Assembly: GCA_964612465.1 (NCBI GenBank)
Contig: CAZTDF010000163.1
Location: 1 to 10,769, forward strand
DNA length: 10,769 bases
Source of the DNA: JAFGPJ01 sp964612465
Lineage (GTDB): Bacteria; Planctomycetota; Phycisphaerae; Sedimentisphaerales; Anaerobacaceae
Direction: 5' to 3'
Below are positions 1-5,774 of this stretch, piece after piece (position 1 is the stretch's first letter; every line of letters begins with the position of its first letter). The translations under genes and the position numbers were made by a program. The notes under the pieces were generated by a model. That model saw only the letters and a list, made by a program, of their open reading frames with translations. It had not been told where the DNA came from and made no database searches.

Positions 1-18
1 TGGCTTTGTTTGGCTTTG

Positions 19-126
19 AATTGGGTTTGTTTTTTCGCCGACCCAAAGCGTGAAAATCTTCATAATCACCTTTCAGTAAAGAGCTTGCGCCAATTTCGCC
101 CTTTCATAAATTGGGTTTGTTTTTTC
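19..126. repeat. 18-bp direct repeat pair, NKPNSKP-type dispersed repeat
   Basis: The 18-mer aattgggtttgttttttc occurs at 19-36 and again at 109-126, exactly 90 bp apart. Read on the minus strand, the outer copy gives a low-complexity peptide (GRRKNKPNSKPNKA) following GDYEDFHAL. From memory, this kind of Lys/Pro/Asn-rich text recurs in spurious proteins predicted from uncultured planctomycete genomes, which suggests a dispersed repeat rather than a protein. That association is recollection; the duplication itself is visible. Confidence 0.6.
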
Positions 127-263
127 AAATTAAGCTCAATTTTTCGTCGTTTTCTACTCTTTTTCACCTGTTTTTTTCATGATTTCGGCTTTTTTCGACA
201 CGGATCCGTTCGGTTTCACTCAGGACAAGCTTACACGGATTAACACTGTTGTTTGAGCCACAG

Positions 264-284
264 AAATAATAGTAAATAGTAAAT
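264..284. repeat. Short heptamer repeat (agtaaat)
   Basis: Units agtaaat at 271-277 and 278-284 are preceded by the related aaataat at 264-270. It is short, but it has the same 7-bp period as the longer arrays at 377-453, 692-726, 4948-4978, 5687-5710 and 6069-6103. Confidence 0.55.
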
Positions 285-376
285 GGCTTTGACCCGGCAT
301 CAGTGGTGCGGGCTAAACTTCGTACTGCGTTCTAAGTTCTGCGTGATTGGGCCTCATTTTTCCTTTTGACCTTCGA

Positions 377-453
377 CATACTACATACTACATACTACAT
401 ACTACATACTACATACTACATACGATATACGATATACGATATACGAAATACGA
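377..453. repeat. Heptamer tandem array (catacta / tatacga)
   Basis: Eleven consecutive 7-bp units fit the pattern NATACNA: six perfect catacta units (377-418), one hybrid catacga (419-425), three tatacga (426-446) and one aatacga (447-453). The switch from one variant to another inside a constant frame suggests growth by unit duplication after point changes. A 7-bp period is incompatible with coding constraint. A small hairpin (457-482) follows directly. Confidence 0.92.
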
Positions 454-456
454 ATT

Positions 457-482
457 CGTTTAGTATTATACGAATCTAAACG
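457..482. other. Small hairpin after heptamer array
   Basis: The arms cgtttag (457-463) and ctaaacg (476-482) are perfectly complementary, with a 12-nt loop. There is no T-tract of terminator type. It may mark the right edge of the repeat block. Its function is unknown. Confidence 0.4.
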
Positions 483-628
483 TAAAAAGGCGGGCTAATT
501 CCAGATAAATCTCCGTGAGACGGCATCCATTATTCAGCCACAGAGAGCACCGAGAACACAGAGACAATAATTCATGTAGATAAAAGCCAAGATTCACCAC
601 GAAGGACGCGAAGATTCACGAAGAAATC

Positions 629-642
629 AACCGCAGATTAAC
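629..642 (+). repeat. Dispersed repeat aaccgcagattaac (inverted copy at 5066)
   Basis: The 14-mer at 629-642 recurs as its exact reverse complement at 5066-5079. Both copies sit in repeat-rich spacers next to CTGCG/CGCAG and to sequence resembling ccttcgtg. It is probably one small dispersed repeat family present in both orientations. Confidence 0.5.
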
Positions 643-691
643 GCAGAAAAAATAGTCAATTTATGCCATAGGTATCGTCAATATCAGAGAA

Positions 692-726
692 TTCTGGCTT
701 CTGTATTCTGTATTCTTTATTCTGTC
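692..726. repeat. Heptamer tandem array (ttctgta)
   Basis: Five adjacent 7-bp units are present: ttctggc, ttctgta, ttctgta, ttcttta and ttctgtc. The unit differs completely from the 377-453 array, but the period is identical. It ends just before the stop codon of the small minus-strand ORF at 730-906. Confidence 0.85.
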
Positions 727-729
727 TTT

Positions 730-906
730 TTACGCCTTTTCGCAGAAAAAGACGATTTTAATTGTTTTTTTGGTTCTTCCGAGTGGATCATCTGGAGCAC
801 CGCTCTGACCCATCAAAAAAGCTAATCCTATTCCAGCATCATTCAAATTTTTTGCCAGTAACAAAGCTTTTTCTTCAGCTATAAATGGCCTTTTTCGTTC
901 CCTCAT
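730..906 (-). CDS. Small hypothetical protein (58 aa), doubtful
   Basis: The minus strand has an ATG at 906-904 and a TAA at 732-730, encoding 58 residues. The translation begins MRERKRPFIAEEKALLLAKN and contains a plausible amphipathic helix, then GQSGAPDDPLGR and a basic tail. It looks more protein-like than the neighbouring repeats, but I do not recognise a family. An in-frame stop lies 18 bases upstream of the ATG, so it cannot be extended. An AAGGA-like sequence lies about 12 nt before the ATG, which is a poor ribosome-binding site. It could be a remnant of a longer gene cut off by the repeats at 692-726 on one side and the transposase relic on the other. Confidence 0.3.
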   Translation of the reverse strand: MRERKRPFIAEEKALLLAKNLNDAGIGLAFLMGQSGAPDDPLGRTKKTIKIVFFCEKA

Positions 907-933
907 AACCCTAACTGTTCCTTATCTCCGCCG

Positions 934-1197
934 TTGAGAATATTGAAAAAACTGTCAACTTACGCCCGGGGACAGTGGATCACTCTAAATCGACATATAG
1001 AATATGGTAACCTCGATATCGACAATAATCTTGCCGAACGTGTCCTGCGAATCGTCGCAAATGGGGCAACGCGTCTGGAATCTGTCTTGAATCGCTGTCT
1101 TGCTATTGGTATATTTATGCAAGGTATTGAAAGTCAAATATTCTCTAAGCAGGACTTTGAAAAACAGAACAGGAAACAAATTGGAAATTCAGAATGA
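934..1197 (+). pseudogene. IS66-family transposase 3' relic
   Basis: The plus-strand reading contains QWITLNRHIEYGNLDIDNN followed by LAERVLRIVANG. This matches the conserved C-terminal core of IS66-family transposases (QW..L.R....G...IDNN.AER.LR..A.G), including the DNN-AER signature around the last acidic catalytic residue. Only about 40 residues (roughly 952-1068) look homologous. There is no upstream catalytic domain, no plausible start (only a TTG), and no WLFAGS-like continuation. After about 1069 the frame runs into unrelated sequence ending at 1197. This is a decayed insertion-sequence fragment, not a working gene. It matters because its unrelated tail carries a promoter-like sequence and its stop overlaps the GH9 start (ATGA). 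Confidence 0.8.
1087..1115 (+). promoter_or_regulatory. Putative sigma70 promoter for the GH9 gene
   Basis: TTGAAT (1087-1092) and TATATT (1110-1115) are separated by exactly 17 bp and match 4/6 and 5/6 of the -35 and -10 consensus. The expected transcript start is about 70 bases before the GH9 ATG at 1194. The promoter lies at the edge of the IS66 relic, so a decayed insertion sequence may drive the gene. This is a consensus match only. Confidence 0.45.
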
Positions 1198-3605
1198 AAC
1201 ATTTAACAACAACGATTAAATCCACAAGTCTCCACAAACTGCTGCCGATTATGTCTTTTCTTATGTTTATTAATCTTGTCGAAGCGTCATCGAAAATCGA
1301 ATTCGTCGGGATGGCGGCACCGGATGTAATTGAAGTTGTCATTCAGACGGGCCAGGTCAATGTCGGCAAACAGATTCCTTATGTAACGCAGGATGAAGAT
1401 GTCATAAAAGAGCGAGGGCTCAGACGCTATCTCCACCGTGGCGGAAAAAAGATTGGAGTTCTCATTGGCAAAGAGGGCGATATTCTTCGACCTTTTGATA
1501 CGTTGACAGTAGAACCATTGGATATTAAATGGGCCAATGACAAGGCGAACTATTGGATCAAATCCGCAACAGACACTCGCTATCGAAGCAAGCTTAGCCC
1601 AATCATGGTTCATCGCAAGAGCAGGCCGACCGGCGTTGCACGAACCGACGACTGGAAGTTCAAGACCCCGGTCGAGCATCATCTGTATCTCATTCTGCCG
1701 CATCCTTTGCAGATCGATGTGAAGTATGATATTTCTTTCGCAGGAGGTCAATTACCAAAAAAGGAATTCACATATCAGCCGCTTACGATACGGAGCGAAG
1801 CGGTGCATGTTTCTCATATCGGATTTCATCCGGACGATCCGGCAAAGGTTGCGTTCCTTTCATGCTGGATGGGAAGTGGCGGTGGACTGAAGTATCCTGA
1901 TGACATGGCCTTTTATATTGTCGATGACAAGGCTGGGACAATTGTATACTCGGGCAGGATTTCGCTGTCAAAACCGGCCACCGAAAAGAACGAAGACGCC
2001 TACAAGAGGAATTTCAACCTGACCGATGTCTATGAGATGGACTTCACCGACCTGAATCGGTCGGGTCGATATCGAGTCTGTGTTGAGAAGATTGGCTGCT
2101 CCTACCCCTTCGTTATCGACAAGGGAATCTGGAGCAATGCCTTCAGGACGTCCGCCCGTGGATTCTATCATATGCGAAGCGGCATAGAACTCGGTCCACC
2201 TTATACTGATTTCAAACGTCCCCGTCCGTTTCATCCGGATGACGGCGCCAAGATTTACACCTCGACCACACGATTGATGGACACACGAAACGGACTCAGC
2301 CAGTCCGATCCATCCAATTTCCGCAATCTCGTCGCCGGCAAAACCGACAAATTGCTATGCGACGTTTGGGGCGGCTACATGGATGCCGGCGATTGGGACA
2401 GACGGATTCAGCATTTGATTTCGTCCTTATATTTGCTTGATCTTACCGAGCAGTTTCCTTCCCATTTCAAATCATTATCTCTCGGCATCCCCGAATCGCA
2501 GAACGAACTGCCGGACGTGGTGGACGAGGCGCTGTTCAATCTTGATTTCTACAGACGGACCCAAACGCCCGAGGGCGGAATCCGCGGCGGAATCGAATCC
2601 GAGGAGCACCCCAATCTCGGCGAGACAAGCTGGCAGGAATCGTTGACGATTCTGGCCTACGAGCCGGGAAGTTGGTCGAGCTTCTATTATGCCGCCGTTG
2701 CCGCCAAAGCAGCAAGTGTCTTAAAGTCACTCGGACATGACGAGCTGGCCCAAACCTACCAGGCAAGCGCCGTCAAAGCAATGGAATGGGCCGAATCCGA
2801 TTACGCCAAGCGGAACCAGCGCAGCTCATCTTACACCGTTAATGGTGTCAAGATAGAGCGAATGGACAACCACACGGATGTCAGGGACAAGCGAAATCAT
2901 GCCGCTGCCGAGCTGTTCCGTTTGACGGGCGATCCGAAATGGCACGATGTCTTTGTCGAAAGCACTATGCTTAACAAGCCGGGTGTGGACTTGTACGTCT
3001 GGAGAAGTCACGAGCAGGGCCAGGCCGCCTGGGCTTATGTCAATACCAACCGAACGGGTGTGGACGTACAGTTCCAGCAATTCTGCCGGCAGGCAATTCT
3101 CAAAGAAGCACAGGATCGCCTTCGAACTCAATCGCGAACTGCTTTTCACTGGACCAAAAACGACTGGGCCCCGCCGACCACAACTCTTAGCTTTTCCGAC
3201 GCAATCAGTTTGATCCGTGCTCATCGAATCACTGGCGACGACAAATATCTTCGCGCAATCGTGCTTTCGTGCCAGGTCGGCCTGGGTGCTAATCCCCTTA
3301 ACCTGTGCTACACCACGCATCTTGGTCACAGGTGGCCTCGGCACCCACTGCACCTAGACTCCCGCCATACGGGTCAACTACCGCCGATGGGAATCACCGT
3401 TTTCGGGCCTATCGATCCGAAGGGCGATGACACTTTCATGCGGCCGCTTATTCGCCCTAACTGTTTTCCACCGCCTGAAACATGGCCCATTATGGAATCG
3501 TACTGGGACGTGTTCTGGTACCCTATCATGTGCGAATTCACGATACAAAGACCGATGGCACAAGTTGCCTATATCTGGGGATACCTCTCCGGCAGGGATA
3601 ATTAA
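1194..3605 (+). CDS. Secreted glycoside hydrolase family 9 protein (endoglucanase-like)
   Basis: 803 residues, predicted to hydrolyse beta-1,4-glucan or a related beta-glucan outside the cytoplasm by the inverting GH9 mechanism. The N-terminus is a signal peptide: basic/polar start, hydrophobic core LLPIMSFLMFINLV, likely cleavage after VEA (about residue 31). Residues 35-195 form a beta-rich region I cannot name. Residues 199-310 resemble the Ig-like CelD_N domain that precedes many GH9 modules. The (alpha/alpha)6 catalytic domain spans about 315-800. It has GGYMDAGDW with catalytic-base candidates D397 and D400, ELPDVVDEALFNLDF (438-452), the substrate-loop motif GLGANPLNL...PRHPLH (696-720) and the catalytic acid candidate E781 in MCEFTIQ, followed by AQVAYIWGYLS. 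It therefore looks complete and active. The start ATG overlaps the stop of the IS66 relic, with a weak GGA 8 nt upstream. No carbohydrate-binding module or dockerin is visible. Confidence 0.9.
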   Translation: MKHLTTTIKSTSLHKLLPIMSFLMFINLVEASSKIEFVGMAAPDVIEVVIQTGQVNVGKQIPYVTQDEDVIKERGLRRYLHRGGKKIGVLIGKEGDILRPFDTLTVEPLDIKWANDKANYWIKSATDTRYRSKLSPIMVHRKSRPTGVARTDDWKFKTPVEHHLYLILPHPLQIDVKYDISFAGGQLPKKEFTYQPLTIRSEAVHVSHIGFHPDDPAKVAFLSCWMGSGGGLKYPDDMAFYIVDDKAGTIVYSGRISLSKPATEKNEDAYKRNFNLTDVYEMDFTDLNRSGRYRVCVEKIGCSYPFVIDKGIWSNAFRTSARGFYHMRSGIELGPPYTDFKRPRPFHPDDGAKIYTSTTRLMDTRNGLSQSDPSNFRNLVAGKTDKLLCDVWGGYMDAGDWDRRIQHLISSLYLLDLTEQFPSHFKSLSLGIPESQNELPDVVDEALFNLDFYRRTQTPEGGIRGGIESEEHPNLGETSWQESLTILAYEPGSWSSFYYAAVAAKAASVLKSLGHDELAQTYQASAVKAMEWAESDYAKRNQRSSSYTVNGVKIERMDNHTDVRDKRNHAAAELFRLTGDPKWHDVFVESTMLNKPGVDLYVWRSHEQGQAAWAYVNTNRTGVDVQFQQFCRQAILKEAQDRLRTQSRTAFHWTKNDWAPPTTTLSFSDAISLIRAHRITGDDKYLRAIVLSCQVGLGANPLNLCYTTHLGHRWPRHPLHLDSRHTGQLPPMGITVFGPIDPKGDDTFMRPLIRPNCFPPPETWPIMESYWDVFWYPIMCEFTIQRPMAQVAYIWGYLSGRDN

Positions 3606-3619
3606 AGGTGTCCGGTACG
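3596..3619 (+). repeat. 24-bp dispersed repeat, copy 1 (22/24 match to 5739-5762)
   Basis: This stretch begins ggataattaaaggt and ends ccggtacg. It matches 5739-5762 at 22 of 24 positions (gt versus cc in the middle). It contains the GH9 stop codon, and its right part forms the left direct repeat of the MITE-like element at 3608-3822. I interpret it as a REP-like intergenic repeat abutting the gene end. Confidence 0.7.
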
Positions 3620-4073
3620 AATGGCGGTTCCTTAAGGGTTTTACGGTAACAAAACCTCCGGTCCGGGAAGCGAAGTTGTATGAATTTGCATGTGTCGCTA
3701 TCGTCGGAATAGACACAACAAACTGTACTCATAAGTAATTTCGGCAGTCGAGGTGATAATGCTCCAAAAATTGCAGAAAAACAGGATATTTTGCTTAAGG
3801 AAACGCCATTCGTGTCCGGTACATTTTTCGATGAGTTGTACTTGATAATGGCAGGTTTTGATAGAGGACAGCGGATGCTGTGAATTACTTCGGAGCTTTG
3901 AGATGCAGAGATCGGATGGAATTAAGTATGATTGTTGCGGAATTCCCGAAAAATGGAAAAAGAAGTTAGAATGAAAAAAGGTGTTGTTTTTATGCAGAAA
4001 ATGTGTTTTTACAGTCCATAATGCACACATAAGTAAATTGTGGAAAAAATATCGAAAAATAAACAGATTTTCC
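3606..4073. other. Non-coding spacer between GH9 and the TA promoter
   Basis: Apart from the MITE-like element (3608-3822) there is one ggaattaag repeat copy (3918-3926) next to a ggaattcc palindrome, and AT-rich sequence from about 3930. A 110-residue minus-strand open frame (3698-4030) is rich in Phe/His/Cys, crosses the MITE end, and has no motif, so I do not call it. No terminator with a clear T-tract is visible after the GH9 gene. Confidence 0.6.
3608..3822. mobile_element. MITE-like element 1 (193 bp core, IS4-type ends)
   Basis: The core runs 3619-3811. Its ends gaatggcggttccttaag (3619-3636) and cttaaggaaacgccattc (3794-3811) are inverted repeats matching 17/18. The core is bracketed by an exact 11-bp direct repeat gtgtccggtac (3608-3618 and 3812-3822), as expected for target duplication. 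There is no transposase inside, so it would be non-autonomous. The ends share the aatggc....ttaag pattern with the element at 5786-5918. IS4 ends, as I remember them, begin TAATG, contain GTTAAGG, are about 18 bp, and make 11-13 bp duplications. Confidence 0.7.
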
Positions 4074-4104
4074 TTGAACTATTATCGCAAATTTGCGATA
4101 TTAT
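4074..4104 (+). promoter_or_regulatory. TA promoter with palindromic operator
   Basis: TTGAAC (4074-4079) and TATTAT (4099-4104) form a promoter-like pair with a slightly long 19-bp spacer. Filling the spacer is a perfect 18-bp palindrome, tatcgcaaatttgcgata (4083-4100), which overlaps the -10. It lies 20 nt before the toxin ATG. Autorepression by the HTH antitoxin, alone or with toxin, is the usual arrangement in HigBA/RelBE-like systems, and this palindrome is the obvious operator. Its identity as the HigA site is inference. Confidence 0.75.
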
Positions 4105-4119
4105 ATAAAGAAGCAAAGG

Positions 4120-4491
4120 ATGGCCAAAACAGAAGTAGTAATATATCAAGAGCAAGAGGGGCAAGTTCCGCTGTTGAACTGGCTGGACAGCTTATCTTCA
4201 ATTGCTCAGGACAAATGTATCGCATTGATAGAAAAATTGGCAGAAATGGGATACGAGCTAAGAAGGCCTCACTGTGATATTTTGAGAGATGGTATCTATG
4301 AGTTGAGAGCAAGGCATAGGAATGTTAATTACCGCATACTCTATGCGTTTATCGGCCGAAATATAGTGTTGCTTTCACATGGTTTTACAAAGGAAAAGAA
4401 AGTGCCGAATACAGAGATAAACAGAGCCATCAGAAATCGCGATAACTATATTCAAGAACCCCAAGCTCATACGTACATTGGAGAGCTATGA
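4120..4491 (+). CDS. RelE/HigB-family (Gp49-like) toxin of type II TA system
   Basis: 123 residues. The family comprises small ribosome-dependent mRNA endoribonucleases that stop translation when freed from antitoxin. Family landmarks are in order: DGIYELR (57-63), YRILYAF (71-77) and the basic segment LLSHGFTKEKKVP (84-96), which resembles the usual LLHGFxKKTxKTP block. It ends with helical NRAIRNRDNYIQE. I chose the ATG at 4120 because MAKTEVVIYQ starts the fold and AAGAAG lies upstream; the frame is open back to a TTG at 4093 inside the operator, which is unlikely to be used. The stop overlaps the ATG at 4488 (ATGA), showing co-transcription with the XRE gene. Toxin-first order is typical of higBA. 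Confidence 0.88.
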   Translation: MAKTEVVIYQEQEGQVPLLNWLDSLSSIAQDKCIALIEKLAEMGYELRRPHCDILRDGIYELRARHRNVNYRILYAFIGRNIVLLSHGFTKEKKVPNTEINRAIRNRDNYIQEPQAHTYIGEL

Positions 4492-4493
4492 TT

Positions 4494-4820
4494 ATGACGA
4501 AGAAAAAAACCACAAAAGATGCCGTAAAGGTTTTGCACAATAGATATATCAAAAGTAACAAAAAGCGGCTTGGGTCTCTGCAACGACAGCGTGAGAATCT
4601 CAATATCGCGGAGCTGATTTACAATCTTCGGACACAGGCGGGATTGAGCCAGAAACAATTAGCCGATCTTGTAGGGACGACTCAGTCTGTTATCAGCCGA
4701 TTGGAGGACGCCGATTACAATGGGCATAGTCTTGCCATGTTGAGAAAAATCGCTACAGTTTTTCATCAAAAGGTACAAGTTAAATTCATTCCTGAAACCG
4801 CGGATTCTGTCTATGCTTAA
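4494..4820 (+). CDS. XRE-family HTH antitoxin (HigA-like)
   Basis: 108 residues from the ATG at 4494. A basic N-terminal stretch (1-36) precedes an HTH_3 domain at about 38-95, whose helix-turn-helix reads LSQKQLADLVGTTQSVISRL (51-70) followed by E71. The protein should neutralise the upstream toxin and bind the 18-bp palindrome at 4083-4100. Another ATG lies two codons earlier (4488) and overlaps the toxin stop. I prefer 4494 because GGAGAG (4480-4485) sits 8 nt before it but only 2 nt before 4488. The extended N-terminus before the HTH is common in antitoxins partnered with Gp49-like toxins. Confidence 0.88.
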   Translation: MTKKKTTKDAVKVLHNRYIKSNKKRLGSLQRQRENLNIAELIYNLRTQAGLSQKQLADLVGTTQSVISRLEDADYNGHSLAMLRKIATVFHQKVQVKFIPETADSVYA

Positions 4821-4841
4821 ATATGGACGGACCTGCTCTGT

Positions 4842-4861
4842 GGGAATTAAGGGGAATTAAG
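4842..4861 (+). repeat. 10-bp tandem duplication gggaattaag x2
   Basis: gggaattaag occurs at 4842-4851 and 4852-4861. The 9-mer core ggaattaag also occurs at 3918-3926 and 5766-5774, always on this strand. Four same-strand copies within 2 kb of spacer suggest a dispersed repeat. Confidence 0.7.
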
Positions 4862-4922
4862 GCTTCAAGTATTAATTCTTCTGATTGCCTTGATCTGTCT
4901 GAGAGGAAATAAGGAGTCAGGC

Positions 4923-4939
4923 AAAAACCAGGGACAGCC
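4923..4939 (+). repeat. 17-bp direct repeat, left copy
   Basis: aaaaaccagggacagcc here is identical to 5664-5680. The two copies bracket the DUF3795 gene, and each is followed within 9 bp by an AT-rich heptamer array of different sequence. Confidence 0.85.
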
Positions 4940-4947
4940 CATTAATA

Positions 4948-4978
4948 AGTAAAAAGTAAAAAGGAAAAAGGAAAAAGG
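4948..4978. repeat. Heptamer tandem array (agtaaaa / aggaaaa)
   Basis: Units are agtaaaa x2 (4948-4961), aggaaaa x2 (4962-4975), then a partial agg. It has a period of 7 and the same one-base-variant structure as the array at 377-453. Confidence 0.85.
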
Positions 4979-4992
4979 CCTTGTAATTTACT

Positions 4993-5030
4993 GTTTTCGA
5001 TACCCGCTTCCGCGGGCACAAGTTTTCGAT
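4993..5030. repeat. Hairpin insert flanked by 9-bp direct repeats
   Basis: cccgc (5003-5007) and gcggg (5012-5016) form a 5-bp stem with loop ttcc. The stem-loop is bracketed by gttttcgat at 4993-5001 and 5022-5030. On the minus strand it reads VPAEAGIE, resembling the PAFAGM-type reading of palindromic dispersed repeats in many bacterial genomes. There is no T-tract after the stem, so it is probably a REP-like element rather than a terminator. Confidence 0.6.
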
Positions 5031-5114
5031 TTAAGAAATACGACTTGAAATCTGCGTATATCAGTGTTAATCTGCGGTTACTGATTATTTTTCCTTCGTG
5101 AAATCGGTGATAAA

Positions 5115-5654
5115 ATGAAAAATAGCGAAGCAAAAAGTCTCATTGGGTGTTGCGGATTATATTGTGGATTATGTAACAAGTACCAGTCAAAAGCACCAAG
5201 TAGATGCATCGGCTGTAAATTGGGTGAACAACATTCATGGTGCAGTATTTGGAATTGCTGTGTCAAAAAGCACGGGTTTGAGACTTGTATCGAATGTGAA
5301 GACGTATTTCGTTGCGAAATCTTTTTAAGAAGAAAAGTTGCTGAATGGATTCCAGCCGTTGATAATTTACGCCAAATTAAAGAATCCGGATTGGAAAATT
5401 GGATAAAAGAACAGAAGGAAAGACAGGCATTGGTAGAAGAATTACTCGGTAATTATAATGAAGGACGATCAATGAGTTTTTACTGCAAAGCCTGTGCAAG
5501 GATGCCAATCAATCTTATCTATGATGCCGTGAAAAAATCGAATAAGAAAATCGTGAGCGAAGAAATAGATAAATCAGACATAAAAGCTAAGGCAAAAATA
5601 TTGAAAGCAGTTGTCAAAAATTTAGCTTTGAAGACTAATGTCGACTTGACTTAA
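5115..5654 (+). CDS. DUF3795-family cysteine-rich protein
   Basis: 179 residues, probably cytoplasmic, with no signal peptide or membrane segment. The N-terminal part (about 8-70) is a cysteine cluster with the DUF3795 pattern CGLYCGLC...RCIGC...C...C...C.ECEDVFRCE. Cysteines lie at 12, 13, 17, 20, 31, 34, 43, 48, 49, 58, 61 and 67, with a second CxxC at 124-127. Metal (zinc or iron-sulfur) binding is likely from the spacing; the biochemical role of the family is not established. The C-terminal third is Lys-rich and helical. The start ATG is preceded by TCGGTGATAAA, with no good Shine-Dalgarno. The gene is visibly more AT-rich than the GH9 gene or the downstream operon and is bracketed by 17-bp direct repeats (4923-4939, 5664-5680), which suggests separate acquisition. 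It stands alone. Confidence 0.85.
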   Translation: MKNSEAKSLIGCCGLYCGLCNKYQSKAPSRCIGCKLGEQHSWCSIWNCCVKKHGFETCIECEDVFRCEIFLRRKVAEWIPAVDNLRQIKESGLENWIKEQKERQALVEELLGNYNEGRSMSFYCKACARMPINLIYDAVKKSNKKIVSEEIDKSDIKAKAKILKAVVKNLALKTNVDLT

Positions 5655-5663
5655 ATGTAAACT

Positions 5664-5680
5664 AAAAACCAGGGACAGCC
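5664..5680 (+). repeat. 17-bp direct repeat, right copy
   Basis: aaaaaccagggacagcc is identical to 4923-4939 and begins 10 bp after the DUF3795 stop codon. It is followed by the heptamer array at 5687-5710. Confidence 0.85.
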
Positions 5681-5686
5681 TTTGTC

Positions 5687-5710
5687 ATTGATTATTGATT
5701 ATTGATTATT
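5687..5710. repeat. Heptamer tandem array (attgatt)
   Basis: Three perfect attgatt units (5687-5707) plus a partial att. It has the same 7-bp period as the other arrays. Confidence 0.8.
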
Positions 5711-5738
5711 TTGTACTAAGAAGACTTTGTCATCGCGA

Positions 5739-5762
5739 GGATAATTAAAGGTCCCCGGTACG
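5739..5762 (+). repeat. 24-bp dispersed repeat, copy 2
   Basis: It begins ggataattaaaggt and ends ccggtacg, matching 3596-3619 at 22/24 positions. A ggaattaag copy follows at 5766-5774, and the direct repeat of MITE-like element 2 starts at 5775. Confidence 0.7.
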
Positions 5763-5774
5763 GCTGGAATTAAG

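Larger units (their letters stand above)
1..729. other. Non-coding, repeat-rich stretch
   Basis: I see no convincing gene here. The stretch is a patchwork of short repeats: a duplicated T-rich 18-mer at the left edge, heptamer arrays (264-284, 377-453, 692-726 and a weak one at 323-343), and repeat-like phrases such as CCACGAAGGACGCGAAG (599-615). One open frame covers 10-243 on the plus strand, but it starts with TTG, is composed largely of Phe/Arg/His, and contains both copies of the 18-mer, so I treat it as repeat rather than gene. Confidence 0.7.
4821..5114. other. Non-coding repeat-rich spacer
   Basis: It contains a 10-bp tandem duplication (4842-4861), the left copy of the 17-bp repeat that flanks the DUF3795 gene (4923-4939), a heptamer array (4948-4978), a hairpin with flanking 9-bp repeats (4993-5030) and an inverted copy of the 14-bp repeat (5066-5079). 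I see no convincing terminator for the TA operon and no strong promoter for the next gene. Confidence 0.65.

Noticed and set aside
10..243. Plus-strand open frame of 77 codons rich in Phe/Arg
   Set aside because: TTG start, no ribosome-binding site, low-complexity composition, and it contains both copies of the 18-bp repeat. It is better explained as a dispersed repeat.
377..453. CRISPR array
   Set aside because: Repeats are 7 bp, contiguous and without spacers; no cas genes are nearby.
1287..1751. 154-codon minus-strand open frame inside the GH9 gene
   Set aside because: It is antisense to a gene with clear family motifs and has no recognisable domain of its own. It is a shadow of the GH9 codons.
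3637..3660. Possible terminator after GH9 (ggtttt...aaaacc hairpin)
   Set aside because: The stem is only 6 bp, AT-rich, without a T-tract, and lies inside the MITE-like element.
3698..4030. 110-codon minus-strand open frame in the spacer
   Set aside because: It crosses the end of MITE-like element 1, is rich in Phe/His/Cys/Asn, and has no motif or good ribosome-binding site.
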